Position numbers and translations under genes: made by a program. The notes beneath the pieces were generated by a model that was not told the DNA's origin, ran no database searches, and saw only the letters and a list, made by a program, of their open reading frames with translations. DNA of 64,000 nucleotides from Nocardia fusca NBRC 14340. Its GTDB lineage: Bacteria > Actinomycetota > Actinomycetes > Mycobacteriales > Mycobacteriaceae. Shown here piece after piece: positions 27,321 to 36,383 of the stretch (position 1 is its first letter; each line of letters starts with the position of its first letter). The stretch spans positions 1 to 64,000 of the forward strand of contig NZ_BDCU01000009.1 in assembly GCF_001618425.1 (NCBI RefSeq), read 5' to 3'.

Positions 27321-28205
27321 GGCCAACCACTCCGTACCCCGGTGCTCGCTCGGCATCGCCGCCAGTCCTCGAGATGCCTCCTCAACCGCGGCAGCCTTGT
27401 GCCCCAGCATCGACAGGACACCGCCGCGCTGCACGGCTCCAAACCCCTGACTCCACCAGTACATCGACGCAGACGGCTCGTTATTGTCCGCTTCCTCGGC
27501 CACAGCGTCGGCGAGCACGAGCGCGTGTTCCGCTTCCCGCTTCGCGCCCTGCGCGGCCAGTAACTCGGCCCGGCGCATCCGCCCGTACGCCCGGATGAGG
27601 GGGTGCGCATCGGTTACTGCCAGCGCGGCGTCGGACAATGCGAGAACTTCGCTGTAACCTCCGGCGCTAACGGTCACATAGCCGAGGAAACCCAGACTGT
27701 GTGCGAGGCGGTCCGGGTCCCGGGATTCCTCGGCAAGCGCGACCGCCACCCCCAGGGTGCGTCGTGCGGTGGTATCGGCGCCGATCGCGTGCTCGAGCCA
27801 TCCCCGGTATTGGGTGACCTCCGATGCCAGCGATGTGGCCGCAGCCCGGTCCGTGCTTCCCTCTCGGACGAAACTCTCGGTCATGTTCGCGATGCCCCGC
27901 ACCGCGGGGAGCACCGTCACCGCTCCGGCCGCATCTTCGATCCGGCGCATGGCCGCCAGCATCACCGCAACCTCGGAGAGCGCGGCGGAGTCCACGCTCG
28001 CCGGCCGCCGCACCGCCGCGGTCAGCCGCCCCAGGTCCGCGCCGAGGACGCGCTCGTAGGCCGTGACGACGCCGCCGGGCACCGGCCGTCGGCCGGTTTC
28101 TATAAGGGCTAGGTAGGTCTTTCCGTAGTAGGTGCGCTCGGCCATGACGCGTAGCGAGATCCCCGCGGCCTCCCGAGCGGCACGCAACAGTGCACCGGGT
28201 TCCAT
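27276..28205 (-). CDS. XRE-type transcriptional regulator with helical repeat C-terminus
   Basis: 309 residues from ATG 28205. The first 60 residues form an HTH_XRE domain (LLRAAREAAGISLRVMAERT, then YLALIETGRR), followed by Ala-rich paired helices resembling TPR repeats. This architecture is common in Nocardia and Streptomyces next to small effector genes. It faces the small 28364 gene across a 158-bp divergent region containing a repeated TGTGGAC, so it probably controls it. Confidence 0.8.
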   Translation of the reverse strand: MEPGALLRAAREAAGISLRVMAERTYYGKTYLALIETGRRPVPGGVVTAYERVLGADLGRLTAAVRRPASVDSAALSEVAVMLAAMRRIEDAAGAVTVLPAVRGIANMTESFVREGSTDRAAATSLASEVTQYRGWLEHAIGADTTARRTLGVAVALAEESRDPDRLAHSLGFLGYVTVSAGGYSEVLALSDAALAVTDAHPLIRAYGRMRRAELLAAQGAKREAEHALVLADAVAEEADNNEPSASMYWWSQGFGAVQRGGVLSMLGHKAAAVEEASRGLAAMPSEHRGTEWLASALRRVDPDMGDRA

Positions 28206-28363
28206 CTGTGCACCATAGCGCGGTTGTGGACAGGTGTGGACGCGAATGTGTCTCGGGTGCAGTTTGATTCGGGCGATGCTCGATTCAGCACCCGGCGAAA
28301 GGTGATATCGCGACGCTCGCCCGGAGTGCTCCACACCAACAGCAGGGGACGAAGGGGTGCAGC

Positions 28364-28672
28364 ATGACCGGCGAGTTGCCCAGAGCGATCGGGTTGATCC
28401 GCAGAGACATCTACGGCGAAGGGATCGACGTCTACCGTGTCGCCGAGAAGTACGGTTTCCGGATCGTGTGGACGGTGCGCTTGGATACCGGACCGCTCGC
28501 GAGTGCGCTGATTCTCTCGGGCGCAGTCATGGAACACGGCGCGGCTGCGGTTGTTGTTCCCTCGTTCGGGCACGCGGACGCGGTACGGCATGCGATCACC
28601 GACGTCGCCGCGCTGGTGACTCCGGTCCGCGTCTATCCGCGCGGGCATCGCTGGCCGGTCGTGCAGCTGTGA
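28364..28672 (+). CDS. Small conserved protein of unknown function, XRE-regulator partner
   Basis: 102 residues, GGGG-type ribosome-binding site 7 nt before ATG. Mixed alpha/beta composition with VAEKYGFRIVWTV and ASALILSGAVMEHGAAAVVVP; the pattern is vaguely like a resolvase-type N-terminal fold (position-dependent hydrophobic strands) but the catalytic Ser/Arg set is absent. Coupled by GTGA to the following 25-codon ORF. Function unknown. Confidence 0.65.
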   Translation: MTGELPRAIGLIRRDIYGEGIDVYRVAEKYGFRIVWTVRLDTGPLASALILSGAVMEHGAAAVVVPSFGHADAVRHAITDVAALVTPVRVYPRGHRWPVVQL

Positions 28673-28746
28673 CGGGCCACGACGTCGCCTTGGTCTTGCT
28701 CGCTTTTACACTGACCTGGCTGACGATCGCGCTGTTCCGGGCGTGA
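28669..28746 (+). CDS. 25-residue putative membrane microprotein
   Basis: GTG 28669 overlaps the preceding stop (GTGA). The predicted peptide is one hydrophobic helix of about 17 residues (VALVLLAFTLTWLTIAL) with a short polar start and an FRA end. Length and coupling suggest a co-expressed membrane peptide. Could be chance, since no independent ribosome-binding site exists. Confidence 0.45.
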   Translation: MTGHDVALVLLAFTLTWLTIALFRA

Positions 28747-28878
28747 CCGCTCCGAAATTCGCACGTTCGTGGGCACATCTCGGGCACGCCGGAGCGAGGA
28801 ATATCGGAAACCGAGTGCGACCCCGAGGGCTTCGAATTCGGAATATGTCGAGGTAGAAGCAGGCCACGCAATCCGGGC

Positions 28879-28915
28879 GCCTCCGGCGGTGGGTCGAGCC
28901 ACCACCGCCGGAGGC
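28879..28915. terminator. Hairpin terminator between convergent units
   Basis: Perfect 14-bp arms (28879-28892 and 28902-28915) with a 9-nt loop between the microprotein gene and the end of rnhA. Confidence 0.75.
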
Positions 28916-28986
28916 TATTCGGTTGGTATCCGGATCTATCGGTACTACGACGACAACAGCGCGGGCGCTCCGACCCCGGACGGGAA

Positions 28987-29550
28987 TCAGAACAGGTGGA
29001 GCGCCTGCGCTGTTGTCGCGTAGTCGGCGGTCGGTACAACCGCCGGTTCCGCAGCCTTCCTCGCTGCTGCGGAGGTTTCGGGGGCGACCCGGGTGACGGT
29101 CCGGGTCGCTACGGTCGATGTGGCCGCAGCTTTTCGTGCCGCGGCTCCGGCCAGTGCATCGGCCTGTTCGTTGAAATAGTTACCGACATGCCCACGCACC
29201 CAGCGGAACCGCACCGGTCCGGGACGGCCCGCGATGGCATGGTCTATTTCCCGGATGAGCTCGACGTTCTTGACCGCGGACCCGCTCGAGGTGCGCCAGC
29301 CGTTGTTGCGCCAGTTCGGCAGCCATTCGGACGCGCATTTGATCGCGTACAGCGAATCGCTTTCGATGAGTAGCGGATCCGATCCGGGGTGGGCCCGGAT
29401 CGCCTCCAGGACGGCACGTAACTCGGCGATCTGATTGGTACCCGATGCCTCGCCGCCGCTTTCCGCGCCACCCGCGTGGTCCACCCACGCCCAGCCGATC
29501 GCTCCGCCGGGGTTGCGCAGACACGATCCGTCGGTACTCACGATGATCAT
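28987..29550 (-). CDS. rnhA: Ribonuclease HI
   Basis: 187 residues. Cleaves the RNA strand of RNA/DNA hybrids. All four acidic residues are visible: D7 in STDGSC, E43 in IAELRAV, D65 in ESDSLYA and D131 in NEQADAL. A C-terminal Ala/Thr-rich tail of about 50 residues extends beyond the catalytic domain. Nine nt after the SRPBCC gene, so probably co-transcribed with it. Confidence 0.93.
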   Translation of the reverse strand: MIIVSTDGSCLRNPGGAIGWAWVDHAGGAESGGEASGTNQIAELRAVLEAIRAHPGSDPLLIESDSLYAIKCASEWLPNWRNNGWRTSSGSAVKNVELIREIDHAIAGRPGPVRFRWVRGHVGNYFNEQADALAGAAARKAAATSTVATRTVTRVAPETSAAARKAAEPAVVPTADYATTAQALHLF

Positions 29551-29559
29551 GGGAGTACC

Positions 29560-30030
29560 CTACGCAAGTCGGCCGACAAGGTCGGTACCGTGGAATTCCT
29601 CTATCGCCCTGCGCAATCGTGATTCGCTGCGCCGCAGTGCGCGGCGCAGCAGTGCGGCGCGCGGCCGTTCACGTAGCGCGGCGGCGAATCCCTTGGAAGC
29701 GGGAAAGTCGAGTTCGGAGGTCAGTACCGAGCGGCCGCGGCCGAGCGGGTCGAATCGCAGTGTCAGCCGGGCGGTGAAGGGGCCGGTGAGGGTGTAGCCC
29801 AGCACCGCGTCCTGACGGTGCTCGGCGACCTCGCAGTGCAGGACGGGACGCCAGGGGCCGAGCCGGTAGCCGATCTCGTACTTCGCTCCGATACCGCGTT
29901 CCGGATCGCCGCACCGGGTGATCCCGGCGGCCCCCACCATCCAGTTCGGGATGGTCAGGGGATCGTCGGCATAGGCGAAGGCAACGGTGATCGGCGCCGT
30001 TACGTCGCTCGCGTATTTGATGAAGCCCAC
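29560..30030 (-). CDS. SRPBCC (START-like) family protein
   Basis: 156 residues from GTG 30030, placed 8 nt after GGAGGG; an in-frame GTG at 30045 would swallow this site. The N-terminus FIKYASDVTAPITVAFAYADD and later strands fit the polyketide-cyclase/START-like fold that binds hydrophobic ligands. A TATAGT-like -10 on the minus strand lies near 30064-30069. Ligand unknown. Confidence 0.8.
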   Translation of the reverse strand: MGFIKYASDVTAPITVAFAYADDPLTIPNWMVGAAGITRCGDPERGIGAKYEIGYRLGPWRPVLHCEVAEHRQDAVLGYTLTGPFTARLTLRFDPLGRGRSVLTSELDFPASKGFAAALRERPRAALLRRALRRSESRLRRAIEEFHGTDLVGRLA

Positions 30031-30397
30031 GGGCCCTCCCTCCACGGCTGCCCGATAAAAGTACTATAACTTTCCGGTTTATTTAAGGCCGATGAGGATT
30101 CGATAGCCGTTGGACACCGGCTGTGACGCAGCGCCGAAACGTTCGCCGAGCGTATCAGGACTGGTGAGGGCGGGGCGGCCGGAGAACAAGTGCCCTGAAC
30201 ACTCGAGACGAGCGTCACAGCGGCCTCGCTCGTGCGGGAGCGAGGGTGCCGATCCGTGACCGTTGCCGGGTTTCGGGACCCGCCCCCGGGGGTACCTATC
30301 ACCAGCCGGCGAGCGCTGTACTCAACTGCCGTGATGATCTATCCGGCCAACGATGTCCGGCTGTCCCGGGAACCTGGTGTGACGCTCGCCGGCGCTG
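30031..30397. other. Intergenic region without a supported gene
   Basis: The first 70 bases are AT-rich and probably hold the promoter of the SRPBCC gene. The rest shows only Arg/Pro-rich ORFs with no ribosome-binding site. Confidence 0.4.
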
Positions 30398-31201
30398 TCA
30401 GCCCTTTCCGGCCGGTTCCCGCCCGCTGCCCGGTGGGCCGGCGAAGGCTTGGGCGATGGTCAGCCACCGTGCCGCTTCCGCGCCCGTCGTCCGCAGCGCC
30501 AGATCGTCCGGATGCCGGCGCTGGGTCACCAGGAGGCAGAAGTCGAGCGCCGGGCCGGTGACCCGTTCGGGAGCCTCCACCGGTCCCCACGACCACAGCT
30601 GACCCGAGGGTGCGCGCAGTTCGACCCGGAACTCCGTAGCGGGTACCGGCAGCTCCCGGACGGTGTAGGCGAAATCCCTGGTGCGCACACCGATATGGGC
30701 CACCGAGCGGAGCCGGTCGGTCGGTTCGCGTCGGACCCCGAGCGCGTCCGCGACGTCCTGGCCGTGTGCCCAGGTCTCCATGAGCCGGGCGGTGGCCATC
30801 GACCCCGGGCGCATGGGCGGTCCGAACCACGGCACCTTTGCATCCGCAGGGACCGCGCGCAATGCCGCGGCGAGTTCGGCCCGGCCGCGCCGCCAGCGTT
30901 CGAGGAGTTCCGATGGTGAGGCGGTGGCGGCTTCGGCGGCGGCCTCGTCGACGAAGGTCGTCACCCGCGCCGCGGCCGCGGTCAGCAGGTCGGTGAAGGC
31001 GCGGCCGCCGGTCCGGGCATCGGTGGCGGCCAGCGTGGCGACCTCGTCGGTCCAGGCGAGGTGGCCGATCTGGTGGGCGAGGGTCCAGCCCGCGGCCGGA
31101 GTGGGCCGGGCCCAGTCCGACGGCGGCAGCTCGGCGACCAGTGCCTCGAGCTCGGCGCCTTCCGCGGCGAGGTCGCGGAGCAACGCGTCCAGATCGGCCA
31201 T
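30398..31201 (-). CDS. TIGR03084-like protein of the DinB/mycothiol-dependent isomerase fold
   Basis: 267 residues from ATG 31201 (GAGGG 5 nt upstream; ATG 31213 possible). N-terminal four-helix bundle with metal-binding candidates in [11 protein letters not shown] and later [15 protein letters not shown], typical of the DinB_2/maleylpyruvate-isomerase superfamily. Members use mycothiol or metals in actinobacteria; the reaction is unknown. A perfect palindrome sits 64 nt upstream, suggesting repression by a TetR-like protein. Confidence 0.8.
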   Translation of the reverse strand: MADLDALLRDLAAEGAELEALVAELPPSDWARPTPAAGWTLAHQIGHLAWTDEVATLAATDARTGGRAFTDLLTAAAARVTTFVDEAAAEAATASPSELLERWRRGRAELAAALRAVPADAKVPWFGPPMRPGSMATARLMETWAHGQDVADALGVRREPTDRLRSVAHIGVRTRDFAYTVRELPVPATEFRVELRAPSGQLWSWGPVEAPERVTGPALDFCLLVTQRRHPDDLALRTTGAEAARWLTIAQAFAGPPGSGREPAGKG

Positions 31202-31264
31202 CGGTTCCCTCATCTCCGTACCGCGCACGTCGGCGCGGAAATCAGCATTCCAGCGGCACGGAAA

Positions 31265-31290
31265 AAATACAAGCATGCCTGCTTGTATTT
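31265..31290. promoter_or_regulatory. Perfect operator-like palindrome upstream of the TIGR03084-like gene
   Basis: Arms AAATACAAGCA and TGCTTGTATTT (11 bp each, no mismatch) around TGCC. The size, symmetry and local AT content are those of a TetR-family operator. It lies between the stop of the DUF445 gene region and the start of the minus-strand gene it would control. Confidence 0.65.
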
Positions 31291-31350
31291 GACGGGCTCC
31301 GGCTCCGGAAGTTCGCGGCCTGTGCGAGCGGAACGGGTGTCCGCGAGCGA

Positions 31351-32706
31351 CTACCAGCCGAAGATCAGCAGATGGGTGGCGCCGACCAGCAGCCCGAGCG
31401 CGGCACCGTGCAGGTAGAGCAGCCAGGCGTCCTGTTCGACCGAGGCGTAGAACATCTCCATGAATTCACCGGGTGTCAGCTGCTGGAGCTTGCGGGCCGC
31501 GAACTCGTCGATGTTCTCGGCCTGCTCCCGGATGAAATCGGCATCCTCCACCAGCGAGGGCGCCAGCCCGACCGCCGCGCCCGCCGCCCCGACCTTCAGA
31601 TTGTCGAACTGCCGCCGCCCGAACGCGGCCCGCACCACCGAGGTGGTGCGGCCGAGCTGGCGGTGGATTTCATCGGAGATGAGCTGTTCGAGCAGCAGCC
31701 GGGTCTTGTCGCCGTTGGGGCCGTTGAGCAACTCGTTGGACAGGTTGGGCAGGGTGAGCACCTGGTAGGCGAGGATATGGGCCAGATCGGTGGCCGCCTG
31801 CGGCTGCCGTTTCGCCAGCAGCGCCTGTTTCCAGATGTATTTGTAGCGGGGTTGCGGATCGCCGGGGGTGAACACCACCCGCACGGCGATGATGTTCACC
31901 ACGACACCGATGAGCGCCGAGGCCGCCAGCACGATCACCCAGGACGGAACCCAACCCCACACCGGAATATCGGAGTGGATGTGCAGGTAGAGCGCGAGCA
32001 GCAGCCCGAACGGGGCGCCGAGCAGGCCGATGCGGACCATGAACTTCAGTTCCGGCGCCGCGATGGTGGTGGTGAGGTCCTTGAGGATCTGCGGATTCTC
32101 CTGCAGATACCGGATCACGAAACCCTTCACGTCGATGAGCTGATCGACATTGTCGCCGAGGGAATCGAACGCCCGGCCGGTGAGCTCGGGCAGTTCCCGT
32201 TCCACCCGCTGATAGATCAGTTGCCGCATCGCCCGGGGCACGGCATTCCACAGATCCGGGTTCTCCCGGTTCATCACCTCGTCGACAATGCTCTTGACCT
32301 GTTTTCGGGCCAGGGCCGCGACATAGTCGGCGATACCGTCGAGATCCAGTTCGTGGATGAAATCCCGGGGGCTACCGATTCGCAGCAGGGCTTTGTCCAC
32401 ACAGATACTGGCCATCTTCTCGGCGCGTGCCGGAATGAAACCCTGGAAACCCAGCCGGGACCCGTCCTCGGAAAAAGTCGGCAGCACCTGGACCCGCCGC
32501 GGCAGATAGGGATACAGCACGTCGAGCCCCGGAATCCGGATACCGCGGAAAAGCAGCGGCCAGAACAGCATCAGCACACCGGTCCAGTTGGTGAGCCAAC
32601 CGGCCGCCGCGCTGAATATCGGGAAACTGATCAGATCGACGACGAACTTGCTCTGACCCGTGAGTCCTTCCCAATTGATCAACACTCCGGACGAGAGTGT
32701 GATCAT
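31351..32706 (-). CDS. DUF445 family membrane protein
   Basis: 451 residues. An N-terminal membrane segment with [16 protein letters not shown] is the DUF445 (YheB-like) signature. A long cytosolic or extracytoplasmic helical region follows, two TM helices near residues 225-275 and one at the C-terminus ([18 protein letters not shown]). Function unknown; single-gene transcript. Confidence 0.82.
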   Translation of the reverse strand: MITLSSGVLINWEGLTGQSKFVVDLISFPIFSAAAGWLTNWTGVLMLFWPLLFRGIRIPGLDVLYPYLPRRVQVLPTFSEDGSRLGFQGFIPARAEKMASICVDKALLRIGSPRDFIHELDLDGIADYVAALARKQVKSIVDEVMNRENPDLWNAVPRAMRQLIYQRVERELPELTGRAFDSLGDNVDQLIDVKGFVIRYLQENPQILKDLTTTIAAPELKFMVRIGLLGAPFGLLLALYLHIHSDIPVWGWVPSWVIVLAASALIGVVVNIIAVRVVFTPGDPQPRYKYIWKQALLAKRQPQAATDLAHILAYQVLTLPNLSNELLNGPNGDKTRLLLEQLISDEIHRQLGRTTSVVRAAFGRRQFDNLKVGAAGAAVGLAPSLVEDADFIREQAENIDEFAARKLQQLTPGEFMEMFYASVEQDAWLLYLHGAALGLLVGATHLLIFGW

Positions 32707-32850
32707 CGCGCGCTCCCCTTGGGCCGGATCGGGTGTTCGAGATCATCACATTGTCATCGGCCCGTCCCGGGTGTCAATCAGGGCTCACCGGCCCACCGCG
32801 GCCCTCGTGTGGGACCGCCGCACCGCGGAAAACCGGAATAGGGTGCCGGC

Positions 32851-33651
32851 ATGAGCAACCCCGAGACCTCGGTACTCCCCGCCTTCCTCGCCGCCCTCGC
32901 CGACGGGCGGCTGGAAGTGATCGATCTGACCACACCGCTGAGCAGTTCCACGCCGGCCCTGCGGCTGCCCGAACCGTTCGCCAATCTGATCGATTTCAGT
33001 CTCGAGGAGGTCAGCGCCTACAACGAGCCGGGCCCGTTATGGCGGCACAACAACATCCACACCGGGGAACATATCGGCACCCACCTCGATGCCCCGGTGC
33101 ACTGGGTCACCGGCCGCGACGGTGACGATGTGTCACAGATCCCGGTCCGCCGGCTCATCGGCCCGGCCGCCGTCCTGGACCTGACCGCCGAGGTGGCCGC
33201 CGACCCGGACCATCTGCTCACGATCGCCGAGGTGCAGGCGTGGGAGCAGCGGTACGGCCGGTTGACCGAGGGGATGTGGCTGCTGCTGCGCACCGGCTGG
33301 GAGGCGCGCGGCGGTTCCGAGGCCGAGTTCCTCAATGCCGACGAGACGGGTTCGCATACGCCGGGGGTGGCGGTCGACTGTGCGCGCTGGCTGGCCACCG
33401 AGCGGGGCCTGACCGGGCTCGGGGTGGAAACCGTGGGTGTAGACGCCGGTCTGGCCGGCGGGTTCGACCCGGCGTTCCCGCTGCACCACTACTTCCTCGG
33501 CCACGACAAATACGGCCTCACCTCGCTGCGCAATCTCGGCCGGCTCCCCGCGGTGGGCGCGATGCTGGTGGTGTGTCCGCTGCCGATCGTCGGCGGCACC
33601 GGCAGCCCGTCGCGGGTGCTCGCGGTGCTCGACCGGGCCGGCGCGGCATGA
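32851..33651 (+). CDS. Cyclase family metal-dependent hydrolase
   Basis: 266 residues. The active-site motif HTGEHIGTHLDAPVHW (about 70-85) is the HxGTHxDxPxH signature of the PF04199 cyclase/kynurenine-formamidase family, which binds divalent metal. The later GLGVETVGVDAG and PLHHYFLG also fit. Its stop overlaps the ThDP-enzyme start (ATGA), so the two act in one pathway, probably catabolism of a small carboxylate or amide that I cannot name. Confidence 0.88.
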   Translation: MSNPETSVLPAFLAALADGRLEVIDLTTPLSSSTPALRLPEPFANLIDFSLEEVSAYNEPGPLWRHNNIHTGEHIGTHLDAPVHWVTGRDGDDVSQIPVRRLIGPAAVLDLTAEVAADPDHLLTIAEVQAWEQRYGRLTEGMWLLLRTGWEARGGSEAEFLNADETGSHTPGVAVDCARWLATERGLTGLGVETVGVDAGLAGGFDPAFPLHHYFLGHDKYGLTSLRNLGRLPAVGAMLVVCPLPIVGGTGSPSRVLAVLDRAGAA

Positions 33652-35330
33652 CCGCGCACGGCTCCTCCGGCTACGGTCCGACCGTCGCCGATGTGGTGGG
33701 CGGGGTGCTGGCCGATCTCGGCGCCGGGCACTGCTTCGGAGTCGTGGGCAGCGGCAATTTCGTGATGACCAACGCACTCCGCCGCGGTGGTGTGCCGTTC
33801 ACGGCGGCGCGGCATGAGGGCGGCGCGGCGAGTATGGCCGACGCTTACACGCGGATGTCGGGGCGGGTCGGGGTGCTGTCACTGCACCAGGGCTGTGGGC
33901 TGACCAACGCGATGACCGGGATCGGTGAGGCCGCCAAGAGCCGTACCCCGATGATCGTGCTGGCCGCGGACAGTCCGGCGGCGGCACTGCGGTCCAATTT
34001 CCGGGTGGACCAGGAAGCTCTGGCGCGCAGTGTGGGCGCGGTGAGTGAGCGGGTGTTCTCGGCGCAGACGGCGGTCGCCGATGTGACGCGGGCCTTCCGG
34101 ACAGCGGTCGCCCGGCGCCGCACCGTGGTCCTCAATGTGGCGATCGACGTCGCCGCCGCCCCGGCCACCGCGACCGGGCCCGTCGCGGCCGGGGCGCCGT
34201 TGTCGCCGGTCCGGCCCGGCGCCGAGGCGGTGGCGCAGTTGGCGGAGGCGCTGCGCGGTGCGCGCAAGCCGGTCTTCGTGGCGGGACGCGGCGCCCGCCA
34301 CGCCGGATCCCCGATCGCCACCCTGGCGCAGGCCTGCGGTGCGCTGGTGGCCACCTCGGCCGTCGCGAACGGACTCTTCGCCGAAGACGAGTTCTCGCTG
34401 GGGATTTCGGGAGGTTTCTCGTCGCCGACCAGCGCCGAGTTGATCGCGGGCGCCGATCTCGTGGTCGGCTGGGGTTGTGCGCTGAACATGTGGACGATGC
34501 GGCACGGCCGCCTGATCGGGCCCGGCACCCGGGTGGTGCAGGTCGACGACGATATCGACGCCATCGGCGCGCACCGCCCGGTCGATCTCGGGGTACTCGG
34601 CGATTGCGCGGCGACCGCCCGGGACGTACTGGCGGAATTGGGGCGTTCCGGGGCGCGGCAGGTGAGCGGCTACCGCACCGCCGAGGTGGCGGCCCGCATC
34701 GCCCGCACGGGTCGCTGGCGAGACGTTCCGGTGGACGACTCGTCCACCGGCGAGCGGGTCGATCCCCGGGCTCTCACGATCGCGCTCGACGAGATCCTGC
34801 CGGCGCAGCGGATCGTCTCGATCGACTCGGGGAACTTCATGGGCTACCCCGCCACCCATCTGTCGGTGCCCGACGAGAACGGATTCTGTTTCACCCAGGC
34901 GTTCCAGTCGATCGGCCTCGGCCTGGGCACCGCGATCGGTGCGGCCTTCGCCCGGCCCGACCGGCTCCCGGTGCTCGGCACCGGCGACGGCGGGTTCCTC
35001 ATGGCGATCGCCGAACTGGAAACGGCGGTGCGCTGCGCGATTCCGCTGGTGGTGATCGTCTACAACGACTCCGTCTACGGCGCCGAGGTGCACCATTTCA
35101 CCGCCGCCGACCACGGCACCGTCACCTTCCCCGAAACCGATATCGCGGCCATGGCCGAAGGGTTCGGCGCTACCGGCGTCACCGTCGGTTCGGTCGCCGA
35201 TCTCGCCCCGGTACGCGAGTGGGTCGAGCAGTACCGGCGCACGGGCCGGGCCCGGCCGCTGGTACTCGACGCGAAGATCACCAGCGACGGTGGCGCGTGG
35301 TGGTTGGCGGAGGCGTTCGTCGGGCACTGA
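33648..35330 (+). CDS. Thiamine diphosphate-dependent enzyme, acetolactate synthase-like
   Basis: 560 residues from ATG 33648. Three-domain ThDP enzyme: Pyr domain with catalytic Glu57 (ARHEGGA), central domain with VFVAGRGARHAG, and PP domain with the cofactor motif GDG near 446 followed by VVIVYND. It is a homologue of AHAS catalytic subunits but has no regulatory subunit nearby and no other branched-chain genes, so a decarboxylase or carboligase in the same pathway as the cyclase is more likely. Confidence 0.85.
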   Translation: MTAHGSSGYGPTVADVVGGVLADLGAGHCFGVVGSGNFVMTNALRRGGVPFTAARHEGGAASMADAYTRMSGRVGVLSLHQGCGLTNAMTGIGEAAKSRTPMIVLAADSPAAALRSNFRVDQEALARSVGAVSERVFSAQTAVADVTRAFRTAVARRRTVVLNVAIDVAAAPATATGPVAAGAPLSPVRPGAEAVAQLAEALRGARKPVFVAGRGARHAGSPIATLAQACGALVATSAVANGLFAEDEFSLGISGGFSSPTSAELIAGADLVVGWGCALNMWTMRHGRLIGPGTRVVQVDDDIDAIGAHRPVDLGVLGDCAATARDVLAELGRSGARQVSGYRTAEVAARIARTGRWRDVPVDDSSTGERVDPRALTIALDEILPAQRIVSIDSGNFMGYPATHLSVPDENGFCFTQAFQSIGLGLGTAIGAAFARPDRLPVLGTGDGGFLMAIAELETAVRCAIPLVVIVYNDSVYGAEVHHFTAADHGTVTFPETDIAAMAEGFGATGVTVGSVADLAPVREWVEQYRRTGRARPLVLDAKITSDGGAWWLAEAFVGH

Positions 35331-35353
35331 GCCGGAGCAAGACCCAGCAAAAC

Positions 35354-35367
35354 GAGAACGTGTTCTA
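35354..35367 (+). promoter_or_regulatory. KstR-like operator
   Basis: GAGAACGTGTTCTA matches TnnAACnnGTTnTA, the binding motif of the cholesterol-catabolism repressor KstR, at all but the first position. It ends 3 nt before the ATG of the broken esterase gene, so the intact ancestor was probably expressed from a (nearly) leaderless KstR-controlled promoter. Confidence 0.5.
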
Positions 35368-35370
35368 ATA

Positions 35371-35637
35371 ATGCGTGTGACAGTGGAGGGGCATGCCGAC
35401 CCGGCTTTCGCCGCGGTTCGCGAGGTCTTCGCGGCGAACCTGGCGGCGGGCAGGGATCTCGGGGCCGCGGTGGCAGTGTTCGTCGACGGCCGTGCGGTGG
35501 TGGATCTGTGGGGCGGGATCGCGGATCACCGGACCGGCGCTCGGAATTCGGTCGCGCCGGATGGTACGGAGCCGTGCCGCCTGCTGACCGGTGCCGGTGG
35601 GGTCTGGGCCGCGTCGGCGGCCGATGGAAATCGGTGA
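35371..35637 (+). pseudogene. N-terminal fragment of a beta-lactamase-fold esterase
   Basis: The first about 58 codons (VEGHADPAFAAVREVFAANL, AVFVDGRAVVDLWGGIADH) are those of EstB/LipE-type serine hydrolases of the beta-lactamase family. Similarity stops after DHRTGA at about 35545, before the SxxK motif, and the remaining 30 codons are unrelated. This breakpoint marks the left limit of the accessory island. Confidence 0.7.
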
Positions 35638-35858
35638 ACACATCCAGGAGTTCCCGAACCGGGCCGTGATGTAATGCGGCACCAACTGGTCGCCGAATTC
35701 GTGATGTGTCCCCATCGAAATGATGTCTCCTATCAAGATGATGCGGGCACGTCCGAGACATTGAGGTATGGACAAGTACGGGTGCCCATACACGCTCCAT
35801 ACACAAGTAAGACGTGTCTACACCTCGGTATGGGCGCAGTGACCAGTAACGTCCTGCT

Positions 35859-36128
35859 GTGCGCATCTATGCGGTTGCGAATCAGAAAGGTGGCGTCGGC
35901 AAGACAGTCGACACCATCAACTTGAGCGCGACACTGGCCGAGCAGGGTCGCCGCGTGTTTGCCCTGGATTGGGATCCGCAGGGGCATCTGACCGAGGCGA
36001 TCGGTGCCCGGTCGGCCGAGGCCGAGCAGCCCAGTCCGGCGCGGGCGCTGCTGGGTCAATGGAGTGGCGAAATGGCTGCTCGAATATGGCGCGCGGCCGG
36101 CGGACTGGCCTCACGACGTGATCGATGA
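35859..36128 (+). pseudogene. N-terminal fragment of a ParA-family ATPase
   Basis: GTG 35859. Begins VANQKGGVGKT (deviant Walker A; the residue after KT is Val instead of Thr/Ser) and continues ALDWDPQGHLTEAIG (Walker A' strand). The homology ends near residue 55, so the ATPase cannot be complete. ParA fragments are relics of plasmids or integrative elements. The preceding 35640-35858 has no recognisable gene. Confidence 0.65.
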
Positions 36129-36300
36129 GGTGACGCAAGTCCTGGTCGAGGCCGCCGCGATCGCGATCCGGCCCCGATGGCCGCCGAAGAGATCACAGAG
36201 AAGGCGCCGAGCGATCTGGCCACCGTGGCCGATCAAGAAGCGGAACACCTGATCTCTCGCGGAGGCCAGCCAGCGGACCCTCGGACCCGACCACCCTGAC
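36046..36300 (+). pseudogene. Frameshifted coding remnant of unknown family
   Basis: Protein-like sequence is split between frames: NGVAKWLLEYGARPADWPHD and DVIDEVTQVLVEAAAIAI in one frame to about 36165, then MAAEEITEKAPSDLATVADQ and EAEHLISRGGQPADP in another to about 36293. No start codon or family recognised. Confidence 0.3.
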
Positions 36301-36328
36301 ACCCTGACGGTTCAGGCCAAGATCGATC

Positions 36329-36383
36329 AGGGGGCTCGGGAACATCCACGAGAAAAGTCACGCTAAGCAGTTGCCGCAGATAG
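36329..36383 (+). repeat. Island inverted repeat, left copy
   Basis: These 55 bases match the reverse complement of 43511-43565 at 50 of 55 positions, including the unbroken 20-mer AAAAGTCACGCTAAGCAGTT. The stretch 36384-36677 holds no supported gene; a CGCCGAAAATCGGGCGGATATGG motif at 36419-36441 resembles one at 43569-43590. Confidence 0.8.

Noticed and set aside
31141..32841. 566-codon plus-strand ORF
   Set aside because: Antisense to the DUF445 gene, with His/Arg/Gln-rich sequence typical of the unused strand of GC-rich genes.
33648..35330. Biosynthetic acetolactate synthase (ilvB)
   Set aside because: No regulatory subunit or ilv neighbours and tight coupling to a cyclase gene, so a catabolic enzyme is more likely.
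35365..35793. 142-codon minus-strand ORF over the broken esterase
   Set aside because: It has a protein-like stretch (GDQLVPHYITARFG) but no ribosome-binding site or family; insufficient to call a gene.
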